Made by a program: the position numbers and the translations under genes
In this document: piece by piece, positions 1-5,278 of the stretch
Numbering within the stretch: the stretch's first letter is position 1
Layout of the letters: each line of letters opens with the position of its first letter
The notes under the pieces: generated by a model
Seen by the model: the letters and a program-made list of their open reading frames with translations, nothing else
What the model was told of the DNA's origin: nothing
Databases searched by the model: none
Assembly (NCBI GenBank): GCA_943328365.2
Contig: CALPZT020000133.1
Coordinates: forward strand, 1 to 5,516
Source of the DNA: Bifidobacterium breve
Lineage (GTDB): Bacteria; Actinomycetota; Actinomycetes; S36-B12
Direction: 5' to 3'
Length of the DNA stretch: 5,516 nt

Positions 1-1
1 A

Positions 2-505
2 GGCGCGGTGCCGTTCGCGATCGTCCGCGATCTCGTCGATGACATCGAGACGGTGACCGAGGACGAGATCTCCCGGGCTGTGCTCCTCCTGCTCGAGCGC
101 GCGAAGCTCCTCGTCGAGCCAGCCGGGGCCGCAGCTACCGCAGCCGTTCTCGCCAATCCGAAATCCTTCGAGCCACCCGTCGCGGTCGTGGTGTCGGGTG
201 GCAACGTCGACTCATTGCTGCTCATGCGGATCATCCGGCACGGCCTCGCCGCCGCGGGCCGCTACCTCACGGTCACCGTTCGGGTCCCTGACAGGCCCGG
301 CTCGCTGGCGAGGCTGCTCGCCGAGGTGAAGGACCTGCAGGCGAATGTCCTCGAGGTCCAGCACGATCGCCTCGACGCCGGGCTTGGGGTTGACGAGGTC
401 GACATCGTCGTGCAGATGGAAACACGGGGGCATGAGCACTGCGAGGAAGTCCTCGACGCCCTTGCCGGTCGATACCGAATCGTCTCGCAGTCCATCGATC
501 GGTAG
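2..505 (+). CDS. ilvA: Threonine ammonia-lyase (threonine dehydratase), C-terminal part
   Basis: This is the 3' end of a gene that begins upstream of the window; about 167 residues are visible. The enzyme is a cytoplasmic PLP enzyme that deaminates threonine to 2-oxobutanoate, the committed step to isoleucine. The visible part starts near the end of the PLP domain: EPAGAA lies at about nt 116-133 and the glycine loop VVSGGNVD at about nt 188-211, both typical of fold-type II threonine dehydratases. An ACT-like regulatory domain follows (about nt 263-457), with RYLTVTVRVPDRPGSLARLL and then LGVDEVDIVVQMETRG. A single short ACT-like domain indicates the roughly 400-residue form common in actinobacteria, not the longer two-domain E. 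coli IlvA. The GTG at position 8 is an internal valine codon, not a start. The stop is TAG at 503-505, and the next gene begins 10 bases on, so the two are probably co-transcribed. The family is clear; whether this copy is biosynthetic or catabolic is not settled by the fragment. Confidence 0.95.
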   Translation, partial: GAVPFAIVRDLVDDIETVTEDEISRAVLLLLERAKLLVEPAGAAATAAVLANPKSFEPPVAVVVSGGNVDSLLLMRIIRHGLAAAGRYLTVTVRVPDRPGSLARLLAEVKDLQANVLEVQHDRLDAGLGVDEVDIVVQMETRGHEHCEEVLDALAGRYRIVSQSIDR

Positions 506-515
506 GGTCCTGCCC

Positions 516-1505
516 ATGGCTGATGATCAGGCGGTATTCGCCGAGGGCGTCGTCAAGCGATTCGGCGATGTCGTCGCGCTCGACGGGATGGATCTCACGG
601 TCGAGCGGGGTCAGGTCGTCGGTCTCCTCGGCCCCAATGGCGCCGGCAAGACAACGATGGTGCGCATCCTGTCGACCCTCCTCACCCCGACCGAGGGCGT
701 GGCTCGGGTCGCGGGCTTCGATGTCGTGCGTCAGCCTGACGAGGTTCGTCGCGTCATCGGCCTGACGGGCCAGTACGCCGCCGTCGATGAGTACCTCACC
801 GGCCGCGAGAACCTGCGGATGTTCGGCGGGCTCTACCACCTTGAATCCTCGTACGTGAAGCGCCGATCCCAGGAGCTCCTCGATTCCTTCGAGCTCTCGG
901 AGGCGGCAGACCGGCCCGTCCGCACCTATTCCGGGGGCATGCGCCGCCGGCTTGACCTCGCATCGAGCCTCATCGCGAAGCCATCGATCCTGTTCCTTGA
1001 CGAGCCCACAACGGGCCTCGACCCGCGCTCGCGCCTTGGCATGTGGGCGGTGATCGAGGGTCTCGTCGCCGAGGGCACGACCGTTCTCCTCACCACCCAG
1101 TACCTCGAGGAGGCCGATCAGCTCGCCCAGGACATCGTCGTCATCGATCACGGACGCGTCATCGCCCACGGCACAGCCGAGGCTCTCAAGGACCAGATCG
1201 GCGGCGACCGGATCGAGATCACGGTCATGAACATCGCGCAGGCGGGCGCAGCAGCCGAGGTGCTGCGCAGCCTCGGCAACGGGGCGCCGCTCGTCGAGGA
1301 GGCCAAGGTCTCAGCGCCGGTCTCTGGCGGCTCGACCGTCATGATCAGCGCGATTCGCGCCCTCGACTCCGCGGGTATCGAGGTCACCGACCTGCTCCTG
1401 CGCCGCCCCACCCTCGACGACGTATTCATGTCGCTCACCGGTCACGCGGCGGAGGACGAGCAGCAGGCCCAGCCCAAGCGCGGCCGGAAGGGTAAGACGT
1501 CATGA
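516..1505 (+). CDS. DrrA-type ABC transporter ATP-binding protein
   Basis: A 329-residue cytoplasmic ATPase that should power the membrane partner encoded next. Motifs in order: Walker A GPNGAGKT (39-46), Q-loop Gln86, signature YSGGMRRRL (138-146), Walker B ILFLDEP (158-164, catalytic Glu163) and D-loop GLD (167-169). The switch position, usually His, is Gln195 within LLTTQYLEEADQLA, which is typical of the DrrA (daunorubicin exporter) subfamily. A C-terminal accessory domain ends in LDDVFMSLTG (300-309), resembling the DrrA C-terminal LDEVFL motif, followed by a charged tail rich in Gln, Lys and Arg. I chose the ATG at 516 because AGGG at 504-507 lies 8 bases upstream and the fold begins right after it; a longer in-frame reading to 345 only runs through ilvA. 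The stop overlaps the permease start (ATGA). The substrate cannot be read from the sequence: DrrA homologues export drugs, lipids and other hydrophobic compounds. Confidence 0.95.
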   Translation: MADDQAVFAEGVVKRFGDVVALDGMDLTVERGQVVGLLGPNGAGKTTMVRILSTLLTPTEGVARVAGFDVVRQPDEVRRVIGLTGQYAAVDEYLTGRENLRMFGGLYHLESSYVKRRSQELLDSFELSEAADRPVRTYSGGMRRRLDLASSLIAKPSILFLDEPTTGLDPRSRLGMWAVIEGLVAEGTTVLLTTQYLEEADQLAQDIVVIDHGRVIAHGTAEALKDQIGGDRIEITVMNIAQAGAAAEVLRSLGNGAPLVEEAKVSAPVSGGSTVMISAIRALDSAGIEVTDLLLRRPTLDDVFMSLTGHAAEDEQQAQPKRGRKGKTS

Positions 1506-2353
1506 GCAGTGCCGCACCGATGCAGGGCAGGCCCATCCTCGGCTGGGCAATCCACGACGGTCTCGTCGTTGCTCGCCGCAATCTCATTCAGTCGATCCGG
1601 GTTCCGGAGTCGCTCTTCTTCTCCCTCGTCCAGCCGGTCATCTTCGTCCTCCTCTTCGCCTACGTGTTCGGGGGAGCGATCCCGATCCCGGGCGACGGCG
1701 CGACGCAGGAGGACGCGGCTGCGGCCTACCGCAACTACCTCATGCCCGGAATCTTCGGGCAGACCGTCGCCTTTGCCGCTGCGGCGAGCACGGTCGGCAT
1801 CGCAGAGGACATGCGCAAGGGGCTGATCGACCGGTTCAGGGCGCTGCCGATGTCGCATGGCGCGGTGCTCACCGGGCGCACGTTCGCCGATGCTGCCCGG
1901 CAGATCCTCGTGCTCGCGGTGCTGAGCATCACCGGGCTCGTCGTCGGCTGGCGGATTACCGGTGGCGTCCTCAACGCGATCTACGCCTACCTGCTGTTGC
2001 TGCTCTTCGCATACACGGTTGCCTGGATCGGCGCGACGATCGGGCTGTCGATGCCCAACCCGGAGACTGCGAGCACGGCGGGCCTCGCGTGGCTGTTCCC
2101 GCTCACCTTCCTGTCGAACGCCTTCGTGCCGATCTCATCGATGCCCGCGTGGCTGCAGACCTTTGCCGCATTCAACCCCGTGTCGACCCTCGTGCTTGCA
2201 ACCCGTGAGCTCTTCGGCAATCCAACCGGCATCCAGCCCGATTACTGGCCGCTCCAGAACCCGGTGATCTACACGGTCCTGGCGTGCGCGGTGCTCATCA
2301 CGATCTTCGCGACGCTTTCGGTGCGAAAGTTCGGGAGGACGACGAGCAAGTAG
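1502..2353 (+). CDS. ABC-2 type (DrrB-like) transporter permease
   Basis: A 283-residue integral membrane protein, the likely channel partner of the upstream ATPase. About six hydrophobic segments are visible, near residues 38-60, 84-100, 134-150, 159-182, 193-212 and 255-273. The cytoplasmic loop EDMRKGLIDRFRALPMSHGA (102-121), followed by a GR-containing stretch, is the conserved ABC-2 signature of DrrB-like permeases. The segment LSNAFVPISSMPAWLQTFAAFNPVS (204-228) is also typical, including the re-entrant or short helix before the last membrane segment. Translation starts at an ATG inside the ATGA overlap with the ATPase gene, with GGAAGGG at 1486-1492 as ribosome binding site, so the two proteins are probably made in a fixed ratio. 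The gene ends 22 bases from the convergent greA stop. The family is certain, the substrate unknown. Confidence 0.94.
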   Translation: MSSAAPMQGRPILGWAIHDGLVVARRNLIQSIRVPESLFFSLVQPVIFVLLFAYVFGGAIPIPGDGATQEDAAAAYRNYLMPGIFGQTVAFAAAASTVGIAEDMRKGLIDRFRALPMSHGAVLTGRTFADAARQILVLAVLSITGLVVGWRITGGVLNAIYAYLLLLLFAYTVAWIGATIGLSMPNPETASTAGLAWLFPLTFLSNAFVPISSMPAWLQTFAAFNPVSTLVLATRELFGNPTGIQPDYWPLQNPVIYTVLACAVLITIFATLSVRKFGRTTSK

Positions 2354-2355
2354 CA

Positions 2356-2382
2356 CCGGTCAGCGCAGGAGTGCGCTACTGG
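2356..2382. terminator. Hairpin between convergent permease gene and greA, candidate bidirectional terminator
   Basis: Arms CCGGT (2356-2360) and ACTGG (2378-2382) pair with one G-U. Inside them, after one unpaired C, AGCGCA (2362-2367) and TGCGCT (2372-2377) pair perfectly around a GGAG loop. The structure fills most of the 22-bp gap and covers the greA stop codon. Neither strand has a T-run after it, so it is not a classical intrinsic terminator. U-poor hairpin terminators have been proposed in actinobacteria, and its position between two converging genes favours that role. Confidence 0.5.
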
Positions 2383-2864
2383 GCGTAGGCCTCGACCTTG
2401 ACGATCTCGACGATCATCTCCTTGCCGTTGGCGAGGGTGTAGCCGGCGGTGTCGCCGACCCGCTTGCCGAGCACGGCTGAGCCGAGCGGCGAGGTGGGGG
2501 AGTAGACCTCGATCGATGCGTGGACGGCTTCCTCGCGCGAGGCGAGGAGGAAGGTCTCCTCCTCGTCGAAGGCCGGGAACCGCACGGTCACCGCCTTGCC
2601 GTGCGAAACCTCGTCGTGCGCTGCATCGGGTGCGCCGATCTGTGCGTGCTCAAGGAGATGCTTGAGCACCCTGATGCGAGCCTCGTTCTTGCCCTGCTCC
2701 TCCTTGGCTGCGTGGTAGCCGCCGTTCTCCTTGAGGTCGCCCTCATCACGCGCGAGCGAGATCCGCGTGACGATCTCCTGGCGCCGGGGCCCCTCGCGAT
2801 CGGCCAGCTCGTCGACGAGCCGGTCGTAGCCCTCCTGGGTCAGCCAGGTCACTTCGGTGGTCAT
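2376..2864 (-). CDS. greA: Transcription elongation factor GreA
   Basis: A 162-residue protein, the usual GreA length. It enters the RNA polymerase secondary channel and stimulates cleavage of backtracked transcripts. The N-terminal half is the coiled-coil domain; its tip carries ARDEGDLKENGGYHAAKEEQ (39-58), with Asp43 and Glu46 corresponding to the acidic residues that coordinate the catalytic Mg in E. coli GreA (GDLKEN). The C-terminal FKBP-like domain includes the characteristic YSPTSPLGSAVLGKRVGDT (121-139). I chose the ATG at 2862-2864 because homology begins with TTEVTWLTQEGYDRL. An earlier in-frame ATG at 2915 would add 17 non-homologous residues inside the upstream gene. No Shine-Dalgarno is visible. 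A TAGCCT hexamer (minus strand, 2873-2878) lies 8 bases before the ATG and could be a -10 for a short-leader transcript, but I see no -35. The gene is 19 bases downstream of the DUF4307 gene, so it may also be read from that promoter. Confidence 0.96.
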   Translation of the reverse strand: MTTEVTWLTQEGYDRLVDELADREGPRRQEIVTRISLARDEGDLKENGGYHAAKEEQGKNEARIRVLKHLLEHAQIGAPDAAHDEVSHGKAVTVRFPAFDEEETFLLASREEAVHASIEVYSPTSPLGSAVLGKRVGDTAGYTLANGKEMIVEIVKVEAYAQ

Positions 2865-2883
2865 GGAAGCCAAGGCTACGCGC

Positions 2884-3354
2884 TTATGGGCGATACGGCT
2901 GCGATGGAGCGACAACTCCCGGTGGAAACTGCGGTGGCGTCACCCGGAGTTCACCGGGCGGGCCGCATCCGAGCACCTCGACCGTGAACGCTGGGGCGAT
3001 CGTGCGCAGGGCATATGACCACTGGACGGTGCCTGACCCGGCCGGGACAGCGGCGATGGCGTAGCCGGTGTCGATGTGGGTGCGGTCCTGGGCGCGGATG
3101 ACGCATTCGAGGGGGGCAGCGCCGTCGCGCTGGACTTCGACATCAATCGTGACGTGATCGGGCGCGGAGTCGTCCCACGTGAGGACCCGGGTCTTCACCC
3201 CGGTGGTCATCGACAGGCCGATCCATCCGAGAACGCCGGCAAATGCCACGATCACCACGATCGACACGAGCATGGCCATCCACGGCGTGCGATCAAGCCC
3301 GTACCGTCGGGCCATCTCGGGGGAGAGTTGGTCCTTTCGGAAGGGGCTTGGCAT
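2884..3354 (-). CDS. DUF4307 single-pass membrane protein
   Basis: A 156-residue protein of unknown function. The N-terminus is short and cytoplasmic, with the family-typical ARRYGLDR (15-22). One membrane segment spans about residues 25-48 (WMAMLVSIVVIVAFAGVLGW and beyond), and the rest is probably outside the membrane. That domain has the beta-rich pattern of DUF4307: VTIDVEVQRDG (68-78), LECVIRAQD (82-90), then a hydrophobic segment leading to VEVLGC (125-130). Two cysteines, Cys84 and Cys130, fall where I recall cysteines in family members and could form a disulfide. The tail is proline-rich. I chose the ATG at 3352-3354; upstream in-frame ATGs would lie inside mca. There is no Shine-Dalgarno, but a good promoter ends 6 bases before the ATG, which suggests leaderless translation. 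The homologue in M. tuberculosis (Rv1081c) sits in the same place between greA and mca. Confidence 0.87.
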   Translation of the reverse strand: MPSPFRKDQLSPEMARRYGLDRTPWMAMLVSIVVIVAFAGVLGWIGLSMTTGVKTRVLTWDDSAPDHVTIDVEVQRDGAAPLECVIRAQDRTHIDTGYAIAAVPAGSGTVQWSYALRTIAPAFTVEVLGCGPPGELRVTPPQFPPGVVAPSQPYRP

Positions 3355-3360
3355 GAGCCC

Positions 3361-3390
3361 ATTGTCGCTTTGCGAGACTATGGACGTGAA
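3361..3390 (-). promoter_or_regulatory. Candidate promoter for DUF4307-greA
   Basis: On the minus strand a TTCACG hexamer (3385-3390) is separated by 18 bases from GACAAT (3361-3366), then 6 bases to the DUF4307 ATG. This resembles a housekeeping-sigma promoter (TTGACA / TATAAT type) placed so that transcription would start at or next to the start codon. The -35 lies inside the first codons of the divergent mca. The call rests on the match by eye and on the missing ribosome binding site. Confidence 0.45.
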
Positions 3391-4258
3391 CCTCCCCCTC
3401 CGCCTCATGGCTGTCCACGCCCATCCCGACGATGAGTCGAGCAAGGGCGGGGCGACGAGTGCGAAGTATGTTGCCGAGGGTGTCGAGGTCATGGTGGTCA
3501 CGTGCACGGGCGGCGAGCGCGGCGACGTCCTTCACTCCCTTGCCGAGGAGGATGTTGCGATCTTCGGGCTTGCCGAGGTGCGACGGCGCGAAATGGCCGA
3601 GGCGGCGCAGATCCTTGGAGTGCGCCACGCGTGGCTCGGCTTCGAGGACTCGGGCTATCCGGAGGGCGATCCGCTGCCCCCGCTGCCCGAGGGCTGCTTT
3701 GCTGCCATGCCGCTGGACGAGGCCGCCCGGCCCCTCGTCGCGCTCATTCGCGAGTTCAGGCCCCAGGTCGTCACCACGTATGACGAGGAGGGCGGCTACC
3801 CGCATCCCGATCACGTCCGCTGCCACGAGGTGACGATGGCTGCGGTCGACGCCGCTGCCGATCCGAGCGCCTATCCGGGCGAGGGGGGTGAGCCGTGGCA
3901 GGTCCAGAAGGTTTACTACAACCAGCAGTTCAGCAAGGCGAGGGTCCTCGCCTTCCACAACGCTCTCCTTGACGCCGAACTCGAATCGCCGTACCACGAC
4001 TGGATCAAGGGCATGGAGAAGCGCCCCGACGACAGTCATCGCATCACGACCCGAGTGCCGGCCGCAGACTGGTTCGAGGTGCGCGACCGCGCCCTTCTCG
4101 CCCACCGCACGCAGATCGATCCCGACGGGCTGTGGTTCAGTGTGCCGTCCGACGTCCAGCGTTCCATCTGGCCTACCGAGGATTTCGAGCTCGCCCGATC
4201 AATGGTCCAATCCTCGCTCCCGGAGGACGACCTCTTTGCAGGATTGAGGACGACATGA
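3380..4258 (+). CDS. mca: Mycothiol S-conjugate amidase
   Basis: A 292-residue cytoplasmic zinc enzyme of the LmbE/PIG-L deacetylase family. It cleaves mycothiol S-conjugates to a mercapturic acid, which is exported, and glucosaminyl-inositol, which is recycled to mycothiol. Zinc ligands by family analogy are His15 and Asp18 in AHPDDE (14-19) and His145 in HPDH (142-145); Asp17 is the expected general base and His142 the second catalytic residue. The first motif continues as SSKGG with Lys22, as in Mca; the paralogue MshB has a different sequence there. GGERGDVL (44-51), GGYPHPDHVRCH (138-149), TQIDPDG (244-250) and the WPTEDFELARS end (264-274) also match Mca rather than MshB. The start could be ATG 3380 or GTG 3386; M. 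tuberculosis Mca has a slightly shorter N-terminus, and neither start has a Shine-Dalgarno. Longer readings run into the divergent gene. The stop overlaps the next start (ATGA). Confidence 0.95.
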   Translation: MDVNLPLRLMAVHAHPDDESSKGGATSAKYVAEGVEVMVVTCTGGERGDVLHSLAEEDVAIFGLAEVRRREMAEAAQILGVRHAWLGFEDSGYPEGDPLPPLPEGCFAAMPLDEAARPLVALIREFRPQVVTTYDEEGGYPHPDHVRCHEVTMAAVDAAADPSAYPGEGGEPWQVQKVYYNQQFSKARVLAFHNALLDAELESPYHDWIKGMEKRPDDSHRITTRVPAADWFEVRDRALLAHRTQIDPDGLWFSVPSDVQRSIWPTEDFELARSMVQSSLPEDDLFAGLRTT

Positions 4259-4530
4259 TGGTTCGACTGGCCGACGAGGACCTCAGCTCGGTGATCGATG
4301 GAGCTGGCCCGCTCGCGGGCTTGTTCGTGATTCTGCTCGCCGTAGCGGTCTTCATCATCTGGAAGTCGATGAACCGGCAGTTCAAGCGCATCGATCCGAG
4401 CCTTCCCATGGGCCGCGATGATCGCGAGCAGGCAGCCGACCGGCGCTACACCGAGCAGGCTGTCGAGCGGGGCGAGGAGCCTGCTCCGTCGACCGAGCAG
4501 GGCAAGGATGACATCGCGCCCGCAGGCTGA
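4255..4530 (+). CDS. Small membrane protein downstream of mca
   Basis: A 91-residue protein (90 if the second ATG at 4258 is used). A short acidic N-terminus is followed by one membrane segment (about 19-37, GPLAGLFVILLAVAVFIIW), then a basic flank KSMNRQFKRID (37-47) and a hydrophilic tail rich in Glu, Asp, Gln and Arg. The positive residues after the segment suggest that the C-terminus is cytoplasmic. GAGPLA, the membrane segment and SMNRQ-type sequence recall the small protein that follows mca in mycobacteria (Rv1083), whose function I do not know. GAGGA at 4246-4250 is the ribosome binding site: 4 bases from the ATG at 4255 and 7 from that at 4258, so the second may be used more. The first ATG overlaps the mca stop, indicating coupled translation. 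Confidence 0.8.
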   Translation: MMVRLADEDLSSVIDGAGPLAGLFVILLAVAVFIIWKSMNRQFKRIDPSLPMGRDDREQAADRRYTEQAVERGEEPAPSTEQGKDDIAPAG

Positions 4531-5278
4531 CGCCCTGCTTCGCCGGGCGCGCACCCCTCGCTGGATCGGCCTCGCGATTGTCGCCTTGGTGCTCATCGCC
4601 GGATGCGTCCTTCTGGGGCAATGGCAGTGGAGCCGCACCCACAACATCATTGAGGCGGAGCGGGCTGCTGTTTCTGCGCCAATTGACGTCGAGGCGATCG
4701 ATGCACTCGGCGAACCGCTGCCGGATGCGGCGATCGGCCGACCCGTTGTCGCGCGCGGCCGGTATCTCGCGGAGGGGCAGGTGGTTGTCCTCCAGCGCTC
4801 CCTGCGCGACGAGGCTGGCGTCTGGGTGCTCACGCCGCTTGAGTTATCGGACGGCTCGGTCGTCGGCGTCCTGCGCGGGTGGCTGCCAACTGCGGATGCG
4901 CCGGGCATCGTCCCCCCAGCCGGCGAGGTCACGGTGAGCGGCATCATGCACCCAAACGAGCGCTTCTACCCCGACGCCATTACTGAACCGGGCACGGCGG
5001 TCGCGATCTCGAGTGATCGACTGGCGCCGGCGTGGGGCGAGGCCACTCGCTCCGGATACGTCATGCTCACTGCCAGCTCGCCGGAGCAGAGCCCGGCACC
5101 GGAGCCGGCCGTGCCGACCGTGCAGACAGCCGATGTTCCGTTCCCGTTGCAGAACTTTTTCTATGCATTTCAGTGGTGGATCTTCGCCGCATTCATCGTT
5201 GTGGTGTATCTGCGCTGGCTGTGGCTCGACGTATCGGAATCGCCGGAATCGGGCCTCGGCGAGCGGGACAACCCGTGA
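4508..5278 (+). CDS. SURF1 family cytochrome c oxidase assembly protein
   Basis: A 256-residue membrane protein of the SURF1/Shy1 family, which assists assembly of the aa3-type terminal oxidase, probably at haem a insertion into subunit I. The layout is that of the family: an N-terminal membrane segment (about 18-36) running into the signature LGQWQWSR (36-43), a large extracytoplasmic domain, and a second membrane segment (about 223-240) with LRWLWLD after it. Family landmarks are GRYL (84-87), VWVLTPLEL (105-113), VLRGWLP (121-127) and LQNFFYAFQWWIFA (214-227), where the Tyr...Gln-Trp pattern before the last helix is diagnostic. Start: ATG 4508 with AGGG at 4499-4502. This overlaps the upstream gene by 23 bases in another frame; an earlier ATG at 4418 would add 30 residues without the family pattern. 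The gene appears to end the mca operon. Confidence 0.92.
   Translation: MTSRPQADALLRRARTPRWIGLAIVALVLIAGCVLLGQWQWSRTHNIIEAERAAVSAPIDVEAIDALGEPLPDAAIGRPVVARGRYLAEGQVVVLQRSLRDEAGVWVLTPLELSDGSVVGVLRGWLPTADAPGIVPPAGEVTVSGIMHPNERFYPDAITEPGTAVAISSDRLAPAWGEATRSGYVMLTASSPEQSPAPEPAVPTVQTADVPFPLQNFFYAFQWWIFAAFIVVVYLRWLWLDVSESPESGLGERDNP

Noticed and set aside
8..10. GTG at position 8 as a start codon
   Set aside because: The frame is open to the window edge and the protein begins in the middle of the threonine dehydratase PLP domain, so the codon is an internal valine of a gene cut by the window.
273..1169. Long minus-strand open frame (298 codons) opposite ilvA and the ABC ATPase
   Set aside because: It lies antisense to two certain genes. 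Its translation is rich in Arg, Asp and His with no domain pattern, as expected from the complement of high-GC coding DNA.
3179..3379. N-terminal extension of mca up to an ATG at 3179
   Set aside because: It would overlap most of the divergent DUF4307 gene, and the extra 67 residues are not like the start of Mca, which begins just before LRLMAVHAHPDDE.
3293..4105. Minus-strand open frame (270 codons) opposite mca
   Set aside because: The plus strand encodes unmistakable Mca with all metal-binding motifs; the antisense translation resembles no family.
4036..4947. Minus-strand open frame (303 codons) opposite mca, the small membrane protein and SURF1
   Set aside because: It spans three real genes on the other strand and has a low-complexity Ser/Thr/Arg composition typical of a shadow frame.
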